Positions 10,501 to 19,200 of a DNA stretch of 64,000 bases are shown here, one piece after another. This DNA is from Amphiduros pacificus (lineage: Eukaryota; Annelida; Polychaeta; Phyllodocida; Hesionidae). The translations under genes and the position numbers were made by a program. Below the pieces are notes generated by a model. It was not told where the DNA came from, made no database searches, and saw only the letters and a program-made list of their open reading frames with translations. Location: positions 45,209,725 to 45,273,724 of the forward strand of contig OX439003.1 of NCBI GenBank assembly GCA_949316495.1. Direction: 5' to 3'. Numbering within the stretch: position 1 is the stretch's first letter; every line of letters begins with the position of its first letter.

Positions 10501-11052
10501 AATATGAATTGGGTATGGCACGATTGTTATTTTAAATCATTGACCTGATTTTATCTTTTATCAATAAATTGTGATTGCAGTATCCCCTTGGTTAGATCAG
10601 TAATCATTATATTGCTTTTCAAATACCTTTTCTACTGCACCAGCCCCAACATCAACCCCAATACCAACTGGTAATGTCAATGCTTGTTTGTCTTTCTTGC
10701 TATACTCTTGCTACTACTTGCGGACATTGAAGCTTCAATCTAAATATTCTATCAAGATATTTAGATAATACTGATAAAAGGAATTAAACATACCAAGATT
10801 GATTTGCAAAAAGTGTTTTTTTATCAGTCACTTTGTAAACAATAGCAGAGAAAACTCATGTTCCTCATACGATATGTATTCAGTATTTAGCAAAATTAAA
10901 CAATGTGGTATGTCAGAAATATTTAGGAGATGGCCAATGAACAGTCTCTTTGTCACAGATCTTTTATTTGATCTGTTATTTTTAATTGATACAAATTGAA
11001 ATATATCAACAATATAAAATGTTATGTTTCAGATGAAGCTGACTGTATATAG
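380..11052 (+). CDS. gene 1: LDLa/C-type lectin mosaic protein (5' partial, 15 exons seen)
   Basis: Multi-exon gene for an extracellular mosaic. Visible order: six LDL-receptor class A (LDLa) modules, a C-type lectin domain (CTLD), another LDLa with Thr/Pro-rich linkers, a second CTLD, a 9-residue linker and a short tail. LDLa modules are roughly 40-residue, six-cysteine, calcium-binding ligand modules; CTLDs often bind sugars. Module boundaries are all phase-1 introns, and each module (or three-exon CTLD set) sums to a multiple of three, so the frame is continuous. The signal peptide must lie left of the window. Introns are loaded with minisatellites. The two CTLDs and LDLa exons 3 and 4 are recent internal duplications. 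No transmembrane segment is visible, so a secreted product is likely. It could instead be joined to gene 2, but the terminal exon with AATAAA and the new signal peptide at 16126 argue against that. Confidence 0.8.
1149..1262 (+). CDS. gene 1 exon b: LDLa module 2
   Basis: The acceptor ends at 1148 (ATATCCAG) and the donor GTACGT starts at 1263. Phase 1 on both sides. The module ends [16 protein letters not shown]; the usual SDE is ADE, which keeps the acidic pair. A 42-bp minisatellite starts about 50 bases into the next intron. Confidence 0.88.
1312..2060. repeat. 42-bp minisatellite in gene 1 intron b
   Basis: About 17-18 tandem copies of a 42-bp unit of the type GGTAAGTCTATCTCATTATT followed by CATTGATGGGACATGACTCA. 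Because 42 is a multiple of three and units lack stops, frames of about 300 codons stay open on both strands; these are not genes. Degenerate copies continue to about 2420, and again at 2820-3270. Most units contain GTAAGT, the consensus splice donor. Confidence 0.95.
2571..2708 (+). CDS. gene 1 exon c: LDLa module 3
   Basis: Acceptor TTTATTTTAG ends at 2570; donor GTAAGG starts at 2709. Phase 1-1. The core ends [16 protein letters not shown]. It is the sister of exon d, with three extra codons (Thr-Phe-Gly) after the last cysteine. Confidence 0.9.
3420..3548 (+). CDS. gene 1 exon d: LDLa module 4 (duplicate of exon c)
   Basis: Acceptor TTTATTTTAG ends at 3419; donor GTAAGG starts at 3549. 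Phase 1-1. The core ends [16 protein letters not shown]. It is almost identical to exon c but nine bases shorter. Confidence 0.9.
3907..4047 (+). CDS. gene 1 exon e: LDLa module 5
   Basis: Acceptor TTCAACAG ends at 3906; donor GTGAGG starts at 4048. Phase 1-1. The core ends [16 protein letters not shown] and is followed by a short Ser/Thr/Pro stretch. No start codon is needed because this is an internal exon. Confidence 0.88.
4350..4568 (+). CDS. gene 1 exon f: LDLa module 6 plus Thr-rich linker
   Basis: Acceptor TTTCAACTCCAG ends at 4349; donor GTCAGA starts at 4569. Phase 1-1. The LDLa core has a ten-residue insertion ([10 protein letters not shown]) between its second and third cysteines and ends [16 protein letters not shown]. 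About 24 Thr/Pro/His-rich residues follow, a likely O-glycosylated linker leading to the first CTLD. Confidence 0.88.
4627..6110. repeat. 19-bp minisatellite in gene 1 intron f
   Basis: A degenerate array built on CTGTCTCTCACTTATGCAG with variants such as CTATCTCTCACTTGTGCAG and TTGTAACTATCTCTCACT. An island without the repeat interrupts it at about 5525-5695. Each unit is a pyrimidine tract ending in CAG, the shape of a splice acceptor. Leu/Ser/Cys-rich ORFs in the array are artefacts. Confidence 0.93.
6111..7212 (+). other. AT-rich intron interval, no gene seen
   Basis: The rest of intron f. It holds a poly-T tract near 6472-6485 and AT-rich low-complexity sequence (6890-7080 is full of ATTCTGTT-like words). 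No exon with LDLa or CTLD signatures is present on either strand. Confidence 0.7.
7213..7376 (+). CDS. gene 1 exon g: CTLD-1, N-terminal third
   Basis: Acceptor TGTTACAG ends at 7212 (phase 1); donor GTAAGA starts at 7377 (phase 0). It encodes the start of a long-form CTLD: an N-terminal cysteine pair around [15 protein letters not shown], then C1 in [14 protein letters not shown]. Confidence 0.88.
7463..7526. repeat. (TA)n microsatellite
   Basis: About 32 TA dinucleotides inside the short intron between CTLD-1 exons g and h. The second CTLD cassette lacks it, so it arose or expanded after the cassette duplication. Confidence 0.95.
7574..7679 (+). CDS. gene 1 exon h: CTLD-1, middle
   Basis: Acceptor CCTCCTCAG ends at 7573 (phase 0); donor GTCAGA starts at 7680 (phase 1). 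It encodes [19 protein letters not shown], the core strand region where CTLDs usually read WIG. A nearer GT at 7674 is possible, but the parallel exon l at 10062 supports 7679. Confidence 0.85.
7798..7968 (+). CDS. gene 1 exon i: CTLD-1, sugar-site third
   Basis: Acceptor TTGAATACAG ends at 7797; donor GTACAG starts at 7969. Phase 1-1. It contains the EPN motif ([13 protein letters not shown]) typical of mannose-type calcium sites, then [11 protein letters not shown] in place of the usual WND box, then the C4 cysteine in FICEY. No cysteine lies between EPN and C4, so the usual C2-C3 disulphide seems absent. Confidence 0.88.
8098..8373 (+). CDS. gene 1 exon j: LDLa module 7 between Thr/Pro linkers
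   Basis: Acceptor GTCCTCACAG ends at 8097; donor GTAACA starts at 8374. Phase 1-1. Order: linker [14 protein letters not shown], an LDLa core ending [16 protein letters not shown], and a second linker of about 35 Thr/Pro/Glu-rich residues. The LDLa has an insert of the same kind as exon f, suggesting the two are sister modules. Confidence 0.88.
8374..9748 (+). other. intron between LDLa module 7 and CTLD-2
   Basis: No exon signature before 9240. The 5' part has degenerate words such as TATTGCCTATATTGCC near 8415-8490. A decayed LINE fragment fills 9240-9690. Confidence 0.65.
9240..9690 (-). mobile_element. decayed CR1-type LINE fragment
   Basis: Minus-strand remnant related to the LINE at 43.7-46.4 kb. 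9270-9385 aligns by eye with 44085-44190 (shared words around ACACGYGCTGYAGAGTT), and 9590-9680 aligns with 44590-44680 around GTAGATATGRTARCTSAG. The reading frame is gone. It sits antisense in a gene 1 intron. Confidence 0.65.
9749..9906 (+). CDS. gene 1 exon k: CTLD-2, N-terminal third
   Basis: Acceptor TTCTACGCAG ends at 9748 (phase 1); donor GTAAGT starts at 9907 (phase 0). It encodes [16 protein letters not shown] and the C1 region [13 protein letters not shown]. It parallels exon g but is two codons shorter. Confidence 0.88.
10062..10167 (+). CDS. gene 1 exon l: CTLD-2, middle
   Basis: Acceptor CCTCCTCAG ends at 10061 (phase 0); donor GTCAGC starts at 10168 (phase 1). Nearly identical to exon h, including [19 protein letters not shown] and the flanking acceptor. 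Confidence 0.88.
10354..10512 (+). CDS. gene 1 exon m: CTLD-2, sugar-site third
   Basis: Acceptor TTGAATACAG ends at 10353; donor GTATGG starts at 10513. Phase 1-1. It contains [13 protein letters not shown] and [11 protein letters not shown], then YICEY. As in CTLD-1, the C2-C3 pair is missing. If the donor is not used, the frame runs on for about seven codons to a TAA at 10533, an alternative short end. Confidence 0.85.
10644..10670 (+). CDS. gene 1 exon n: 27-bp linker microexon
   Basis: Acceptor TTTCTACTGCACCAG ends at 10643; donor GTAATG starts at 10671. It is phase 1-1 and encodes PTSTPIPT, a Pro/Thr linker like the others in this protein. The matched phase, splice signals and composition support it, but 27 bases is too short to be certain. 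Confidence 0.55.
11033..11052 (+). CDS. gene 1 candidate terminal coding exon
   Basis: Acceptor TTATGTTTCAG ends at 11032. In the required phase it encodes DEADCI and a TAG stop at 11050-11052. A canonical AATAAA follows at 11221. The short tail with a free cysteine is unusual, but the position and downstream signal make a coherent 3' end. Confidence 0.5.
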
Positions 11053-11220
11053 TGTCAGAGTGCAGCAGGGGCAGGGAATGGTGGCAATGGCACGTTCTCC
11101 TTACTCTTATATCTGGCTCAATAATGCACATGAGATTATAAACTTAACTCTTAAAACCAATGTCGTTGATGGATGTAACATAATATGTTTTAATTGATAT
11201 GTTGTTATCTGTTATATTCT

Positions 11221-11226
11221 AATAAA
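11221..11226 (+). other. candidate polyadenylation signal for gene 1
   Basis: AATAAA about 170 bases after the proposed stop. It is the first canonical signal after the last recognisable coding exon. Confidence 0.5.
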
Positions 11227-11451
11227 ATTGATGCAGATCTAGATTTTGAATTCTTGTGAATTAAATTGCTGCGAGAACGATTTTGGTCTAAGTCAGTTTG
11301 ATATTTCTAAAATTAAAAAAATATCATTAACGTGAAATGAAATTGCCAAACCTGGATATAAATGAATGAATGAAGGTGAAAATATATGAATGATTACTTT
11401 ACCTCACATTTAAAACACAAAGACCCTTAATGTTACCCTCCATCGCAGGAC

Positions 11452-11752
11452 TTCTCTATCATATCAGTCCCTGCCACCAAAGCTATAAATGTGCGCACAA
11501 AATCGAGCGCAAGTCATTACTATTCAGATAAAATCTGGCTATCAACTCATTGGTGAAAGAATATAAATAGATTTGTTTTGTACTAGCAGTTGTACTGATT
11601 GGTCAGTGTATGTGCCAGACACTTGGTTGCAGATTTGGTGATAATCTTGTGAGCAAGGCAAGTATTTATGACTCAGGAATTTCCGAACTTTGAATGAAAT
11701 CAAAAACAGAGCAATGACTGCAGAGGTAGTAATTGAATACTAGCTGTGTAAT
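11452..11752 (+). repeat. dispersed repeat R1, copy 1
   Basis: About 300 bases matching 32036-32352 in inverted orientation. Shared landmarks include CTCTATCATATCAGTCCCTG, TAAATGTGCGCACAAAATC, ATAAATAGATTTGTTTTGTA and GCAATGACTGCAGAGGTAGT. No coding capacity. The class is unknown; a non-autonomous transposon is likely. Confidence 0.8.
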
Positions 11753-13189
11753 GCAGAAAAAAGAAAGAAAAATAAACCACATACGCTTTGAGTTTACCAA
11801 CCCCCAATCAACCTCCAAAGTCCAGATAGGAGCTTCAGGGCCAAAGGTTTGTTATGTAAAAGCTGCTCTGATTAGTTTATTCTAATGAATTTCCTGACTG
11901 GTTAATCTATTAATATATATTAGTGGAAGCCATCTCCTGTGTGTCTATACTATTAATAGATTGGTGGAATCCCTTTAGGGAATGTTGGGGTATCCAGTTA
12001 TGTTTTTTCATATATCCACTTTGTTGAAAGTGTTTTGTCATAATAAATTTTGATTAAAAGTATTCAACAGGCCAGGTGAAGAAAAAATGACATCATGGAA
12101 TCCAACAGGAATTCTTGTTAGATTGTACAAAATGACCACTGACCTCAACCAGCCATACTGGGTCACACAGATTTATCTGCCGCCATATGGGGTTGTTTGT
12201 AGACCTGCTAACATGAGCTGAATGAATCACTCTTCATCACGGGAGTCTGAATATGTTCATCTCCGGTTTAGATAATGAATTTTGATCACAGTTTAAAAAG
12301 TAAACATCTAATCAACATGTTTGATACATCTGTTGAATGGTTAGGAAATTACAATTCTAAAAAAATGATATATTTTAGAAATTTTACAGTAACACAGAAA
12401 GTCTGAATCCATCTAGCTGGGTTTCGTATTTAATATATCAAAATCTAAACATTATTTATTGCTCAGTTGAAGTTTTAAAGGAGTGGTCGGTGCCTTAATT
12501 CTATGTAATATTAGGGTCACACCCCTTGTTCAAGTTCCCTCCACAACTTAAGAATCATCCTGTTATTATTTTTTTGACATCAAAATAATCCATAATTTCA
12601 AGAAGTTTCAGAAGTAAATAAAGACTAGCACAGAACAAATAGATGAATACTATCATAGATCAAGTGGGGGAAACAATCATAGACCAAGTAAATGAAGATT
12701 ACCACAAGTGAAGGCTCAATGATCAAGAAAGTGATAAAATAGGTTAAAACTATCATTTGTGTAGGAAGTTCCACACCCAGTTTATTTGGACAATCTTTCC
12801 GACTTTTTCACACACCTATGCACGTTATGAACGTTATATGAGATCAACACACAAAGTGTAAATATATGCACAAAATACTGATTTAGATGTTTTTCACAAG
12901 CAATTGTACCGAGATCTGGAAACATTGTGTTTTGGTGCTGAGCACGTTGTAACATGACGTTGTATAGACATAGATCTACTCAGCATGTTGCAAGCACGTG
13001 GTACATACACATCTAGCTATACAAAACATTATAAAGTAAATAACATGACTTTACACAGAAAACAAAGATGGAATGAACACATTTGGGTTTATTTTGAGCA
13101 ATGACACATGATTAAAAAAACGTAAGCAAACTAACATAGATACAATCTCAATTTTTATACAATGTTTACCCATATTTCTGCATTGCTGC
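11753..13189. other. intergenic interval, no gene seen
   Basis: AT-rich sequence between genes 1 and 2. I see no exon signature, long ORF or terminal inverted repeats. Confidence 0.6.
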
Positions 13190-13330
13190 CATGGGGTGAT
13201 ACATGGCCTCAATGCCAAAGGTCTAGGGTTTAAATCCCGGTTGGATAAATTACAATTGTTGTGCTGAAGGTGAAACCTTCATATTCATGTTTCAAGAGCA
13301 CGCCCTTCATGCCCTTAGTTTATTTATATA
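13190..13330 (+). mobile_element. SINE family 2 fragment (tRNA-derived)
   Basis: GGGTGATACATGGCCTCAAT is followed by a degenerate B box (GGTTTAAATCCC), then GCTGAAGGTGAAACCTTCAT, the tail start shared with copies at 25.3, 26.0 and 28.2 kb. It is decayed. Confidence 0.55.
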
Positions 13331-13572
13331 GTATTGCTATATATAGACACATGGCTGAGATCATAGCTATTTTTATCATTTGGTTTGCAGACAGCTCATG
13401 GTTAAAACAATTCATTAACCCTTAATACACACCTGTAAACAATGTTTATTCTTAAATACATTCCATCAGATTGGTATATCATTTATTCTTAAACAATATT
13501 CAAGATCTTCAAGATGTGGAGTTGTCAATATTTGATCAGTCATGATGGACATCAACAGGTCACATGTCACCT

Positions 13573-15376
13573 TACTCTGCATGGCGAGGTAGAGTCATAT
13601 ACTACCTCTGCCGTAATAGGCATGACACTGTTTCAATCTACTCCGCAAGGTCAATTGCATAATCCACAGATAGGTGGGCAATTGGTGGTCTTTGCACATG
13701 TGCACTCACAATGCCCGCCCAATTAGCTTATACTCGCACACACATCAGGTGCACTCACTTTCTGCCCAAACAAAGATTTGTGAAGTTTGTTACTTATTCA
13801 CTTTTCACAGTTCATTATTCAGAATTCTTTTCAAAATGTCACTGGGATGTATTTTGTGGCACTTTATATTAATGAAGATCCTAAAGAATAAAATTATCAA
13901 CACATTATATGAAACAAGCGGAAAACCAGCACAGGTCAATTCAAAGGTCACCAAATTTTGCATGATAGTTGAGGGGTGTCCAAAAATGCTAGCCATAAAA
14001 TATTTTCTCAGCACAATGGATAGTTACAAGATGGTGCCACATACAATTTTAAAATTATCATTATTAATTAAACTTAGCTTATAATATTAAAACAAAAAAA
14101 AACAAAAAAAATACTAGCACAGATCAATTCAAAGGTCACAAATATTTGGACACCCCTTAACAGTCATACAAAATTTGATGACCTTTGAATTGACCTGCGC
14201 TAGTTTTATCTAGCTTTGAATATTAGAATTTAAGGTTTTTTTAGCTACGATAATTTAAAAGTTGAATGTAGCGCCATCTTGTAACTGTTCATTTTACCAG
14301 GAAAATATTTAAGGCTAGCTTATTTGGACAGCCTCCAACCCTCATACAAAATTTGGTGACCTTGGAATTGACTCGTTCTTCTTTTATCCACTCGTTTCAC
14401 ATATGTGCTGATAAGTTTGAAGACAATATTGCAAATGTAACATGTTGACAATCTCATCTATTGATTTTGAAAATAATCTGAATAATGAACTGTGAAAAGT
14501 GAATATGTAACAAACTTCACACACATCCAAAACACTGACACCAGTTGACTGAGCTATACTTGCACATGTATTTGTTGTTGTAGTCACTTTCTTACCAAAA
14601 CAAGGATAGTGATTGGCTGTGTTTTTACATGTGACAAAATCTTTTACTTGGTGTCGATTGGCTAATAGAAGAAGCTTGTTATGGGCGTGACCTCTCAGTA
14701 CTCACTGATTATGGTCAATGCTTGCAGAGCTAGGTATAAATCCTTGCTCTGCTATGGAGAGTACCTCTGCCGCAATAAGTTGTACTTTGCACAGAATTGG
14801 TCCGCACATTAGCATGCAATTTCCATATAGTTGGCCAATCGGTTGGCTCATGTACGTACTCATGCACAACAACACAACTGTACACATGCTCATGCCCATT
14901 TCATATGTTCAAAAGTAATTTAGAATGGATCATTCGTAATTTGGGAGGGGGTAAATTCGAAATATCTGGATGAAAAAGTATACCATTGATATCAATTTGT
15001 TTAGGATTTTTACATCACATACTTCATTATTTCAGTCAGTTCATGGTGATGCCTGATATATTAGCTTTGTCCAAGACGAAAAAGTCAAGATTTGTTTTCC
15101 TCCTCCTCCCTTGAGGATTAATGGTCCATCCCCTGCTGACTATTTTTATCTCACTATTTTGGTACACATGTCACTAAAATCTCAATTGATGTTGTACCCA
15201 CGTTCTTATGATAACAATGACACCAATTGGCCATGTTACCCCATGTGACAACATACTTGATTCATTGTCTATTGGATGCTTCTACTGGGTGTGGCCTCTG
15301 AGCACTCATTCAAAGAGTTAGATATGCCGTTTACTTGCAGAGCCAGGTATAAATCCTGGATCTGCTATGGAGAGTA
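13573..15376. mobile_element. 1.8-kb non-autonomous DNA transposon with 9-bp target duplication
   Basis: The element is bounded by ATGTCACCT at 13564-13572 and again at 15377-15385, a perfect 9-bp target-site duplication confirmed by the empty site in R2 copy 2 near 26893. Ends are imperfect inverted repeats: TACTCTGCATGGC at left and TACTCTCCATAGC read inward from the right. Inside are a long foldback (13783-14527) and a second end-like segment at 14719-14768 resembling 15336-15376, so it may be composite. No transposase ORF is seen. A 9-bp duplication would fit Mutator-like or Merlin-like elements; superfamily is unassigned. Confidence 0.8.
13783..14527. repeat. long imperfect inverted repeat (foldback)
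   Basis: The left arm 13783-14090 pairs with the right arm 14210-14527. Matching words include GTGAAGTTTGTTAC, ATTCACTTTTCACAGTTCAT, AAGGTCACCAAATTTTG and AGTTACAAGATGG. Arms are about 310 bases with a short AT-rich centre. It lies inside the 1.8-kb element. Confidence 0.8.
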
Positions 15377-15665
15377 ATGTCACCTGTATAATATGTATTT
15401 CTCTGTTTTCCAGTCGGATCAGCCTTACATGTGCTCACATGTAAAGATCACCTCTTTTATCACCTGAATTATCAAATATTGCAATGAGTATTTAATTGTC
15501 AAATTAAACCACAATGTAAATAGAGAAATATGTGTAGTAATAATGCAGAGATGTGTGTGCAGTAATTTGCCCACTATTCTAGATGTGAAAGTGACCACAC
15601 ACCCCACTAATCTGAGTACTTATCTCAGCAAACAAGGTTCTCAGCAGTATTCAAAGATCTGATTT

Positions 15666-16125
15666 CATTAAAGTTTTAGCAGGTAAGGTCCAAATATGGT
15701 AGAAAGGGAATGGCGTCTAATGATGTGTTTTCCTTCTGAAATCCAGGCAAGATAAACATCTTAGAAAGTTGAATTCCAACGTTATTTACAAAGCAGTTGG
15801 TGCCAAAAAATATGCAGTTCAAGAACGTTCATTTACAAAACATTACATAAAGCTTGAAATTGTTTTAGAACTTTAGTTCCTCCAACAATTTCTTTGGGGA
15901 GGACTATAAATTCTGATAAACAATAATCACTAATAGTTTTATATTTATGTTGTTTACATTATTTTCACTCATTTTATTGGTATTATATAACGTTTAGAAT
16001 TATCATTAATGATAACACAGTTTAACATATTCAAGTACCGGATCATAATCACACAATCCAGGTCAGCATTTCCAGAGATTGGGAATGTTTAATTTCTTCC
16101 CTAGTAGTAAATTGAGACAACCACA
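15666..16125 (+). promoter_or_regulatory. upstream region of gene 2 (promoter not resolved)
   Basis: About 460 bases between R2 and the proposed gene 2 start. AT-rich, with several TATA-like words (for example TATTTATG near 15942), but no clear core promoter. Transcription must start in or before this stretch if the proposed first exon is correct. Confidence 0.3.
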
Positions 16126-16210
16126 ATGAAAAAGTATTATGACATATTAGTTGTGTGTTTTGTTTGGACTGTATTCACAAGAGGCTTATCGTCAAGAAGT
16201 CTGGACACAG
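16126..16210 (+). CDS. gene 2 exon 1: signal peptide
   Basis: ATG at 16126 in the context CCACAATGA. It encodes [17 protein letters not shown]: a basic N-terminus, a hydrophobic core and a likely cleavage site near LSS. The donor GTTGGT at 16211 is weak but leaves phase 1, matching every downstream exon. The frame is unsupported by homology. Confidence 0.6.
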
Positions 16211-19200
16211 GTTGGTGACTCTTTACATGACTCTATAAACATAAAAAGTAAAATTACATCCCACATGTGTGCTTACATATAGGAGTCCACTCGTGATCAT
16301 TACTTCATCAAAATGTGTGTAGAGTAATTCATATTTGAAAGTTTCCCGCCCAGGCACATCACCCAAAACACATCACCCAAAGAATACATCACCCAAAGAA
16401 CACATCACCCAAAGAACACATCAGCCGAATTAACACATCAGCCCAAAGAATACATCACCCAAAGAACACATCAGCCCAATTAACACATCAGCCCAAAGAA
16501 TACATCACCCAAAGAACACATCAGCCCAAAGAACACATCACCTAAAGAACACATCAGCCCAAAGAACACATCAGCCCAATTAACACATCAGCCCAATTAA
16601 CACATCAGCCAGATTAACACATCAGCCCAAAGAACACATCCGCCCAAAGAACACACTATTGAATTATTGAGACCCTTTAAATGTTTAATGAATACACCAT
16701 GGTCACCATGTTTAATGAATGCATATGCCACCATGGTCAGGTCACGCAAACAGAGTCTAAACATTTAGTGATGATATATTTTGGATGTGATGATATATTT
16801 TGGAAGACCAGTATATAGGTTTTTAATGAATCTATAATTGGAGGATAAGAATTTTAAATATTCATGTGTGAAATTGAACAGTATATAGGATACATTTAAA
16901 TAAAATTGTCTCTATCAGGATACAAAAACAGGGATATATATTGATTATCATGTTTTGGCCTATTTCATGATATCAAATCCAGGATATATTTAAAGATCGA
17001 TTGTTCATGTTTTGACCGTCTCTGATTTATAAAATGAGCAGGACTGAGTCGATTAAATATTCAAGGTTTAAATTATTCTTCAGTAGTACCTACATACAAC
17101 ATCATCACTATTATAATTTATAATTATAATATATGACACAGGTCGGTAAGATCCTAATTAAGGTCAGGTAAGAATACCAGCAGAGGATCAACCATAAATT
17201 GAATATAATCAGGGGCGGACCCAGGATTTTTTTTTTACACCGGGGGGGCTCAAATGTGCTCTGAAAAAAAGCCAGGGGGGTGGGGGGTGGGGGGTGGTTG
17301 GCCCCAGTTCCCAAAAGCCCACCCCCTAGCCACAGACCCCCAGGGGGCTTCAGCCCCCAAAGCCCCCCGCCTGGATCTGCCACTGATAATGCTTGATTTT
17401 ATAGGTATTCACATAGAAGTTTTTACTAATAAAATATATACAATGTACAATGACACAATGTGTGTCTATGTTTTCCAGTAGTAGTAAAATGAAATTATAC
17501 ATTGACACAATAAGGTTATTCAGTGCCAAAACAATAAAAACAGAATAGTAGTATTGACTAGAAACATTATGTAAATGTTAAAACAATATCATGTATATAA
17601 CGCAAGAATTTAACAACAGCATTCATTTTACATCAATCAAATATGATAAATATGTATAATTTGTTTAAACATTTTTTTCAGTATGATGTTCTGCAGTTCT
17701 TGATAAATAAATCAATGAGATAAATAAACAAGAGCTCTGCCCTTAAAATTGATTATAAAGTCCTATGTGATTTAAAAACCACACTATCACAGAAGTATCT
17801 ACAGTATCAAACAACATATGTAGATATTGCACATTAAAATATTGAGTTCGTATAATATCAAAATCGATACACTCAATCAAAGCATGTATTGTCAAAGCCC
17901 TTTGGCAACCAATACATTCAGGTTGGTCTTCGCCTTTAAGAAGATAACAGTGTGTCAAATGACTATGTCCTATCCTAATACGACTTAAAACGGACTCTTC
18001 TTCTTGGAGTTTTCAATTGTACAGGTTTATATTTTATTCATTTTAATTCGTTTATACCTTTCACAATTCCTATTATATTTGGGTTTTAATTCTATTCCGG
18101 CTATGAGTTGGACAAATACTGAGATATCATTTGTTTGTTCTTAGTACCCTTTTAACACTATTTAGACTCTTATCATGCCAGATTTTAACAGCAATACAAT
18201 TTTTCCAACAGTGTTATTTATTTTTCAAACATTATCTTTTTGTAACAGCTTGTATTTCATTAATTGAAATCATTTGTTCAATCCGCTCTATTCATTTCTC
18301 TTATCAACATCATTTAATACATTGGGACTTTAACGGCCATGCAATTATAGATAACCTTTATGCTCTGTGGTTATTGTTATTGTTTGTCTACTTTTGAAAT
18401 ATCCTTTGTTTCAAAGATTCAAAAGTTTTTATAATGAAGTCAGAGTATATACGTTTAAAAGTTTGAGTCTTTACTAATTGCTTTTAAATCTGTTCACTAT
18501 TTCCAGTGTAGCATATTCTATGGAAAAGATATTGACTTTCATAAAACGTTTTTCTTTTATAATACATTTTTAAACTTGATTGAATAATGAATTAACAGCA
18601 AATGAAACAATGCACTTTTATTTATTCTGATTTTTTGTTTTGTTTTTGGAGGGGTTCTCATGTTATGGTTTAGATATGCTCATAACGTTTAAAGCAATTA
18701 GGATATTTTAAAACATTTCTTGGCCAGCTTTCAGTCACCTTAAAATTTCATGATCATTTACTTGTGTTTCTCCTGAATATGAAGCTCGACCTCAGAGAGA
18801 TGGATGCGGCGAGGGCAACTTCCGGTGTACAAATGGCGTCTGCATCCATGACTGGTTTGTCTGCGATACTGAAGATGACTGTGGAGACAACTCCGATGAA
18901 ACGACCTGCAGTATGTAGTCAGGAAATGATAGAATAAAGCTTCGTCTGATTTTTGTACACTATTGACAATCATTCTAAAATCTTGTCTTTGAGTGTAAAA
19001 GAATGCAGGTAGAAAATCATTAGTTCAAACATTTCATATAATCAAACCTCACTTTGGTTGTACAACCGGAAGTACTCTCCCGGGAATTTGGGAACATAAA
19101 CAACTGAGAGTCAGACATAACTGGCAGATAACATCAGTAACTATTTCTTTGAATAGACACAAATCATCAATGAAAAAGTTGGCTAATTAAAGACATACTG

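Larger units (their letters stand above)
13405..15665 (+). repeat. dispersed repeat R2, copy 1, split by a transposon
   Basis: The two halves, 13405-13572 and 15377-15665, align collinearly with the uninterrupted copy at 26725-27245 (shared TCAAGATCTTCAARATGTG, TGTGTAGTAATAATGC and CCCACTWATCTGAGTACT). The gap is the TIR element at 13573-15376, so R2 predates that insertion. Confidence 0.8.

Noticed and set aside
13674-14084. 136-codon ORF
   Set aside because: Lies within the arm of the foldback transposon and has no recognisable domain.
16349-16655. CRISPR-like regular repeat
   Set aside because: Units are directly tandem with no spacers, and the DNA is eukaryotic.
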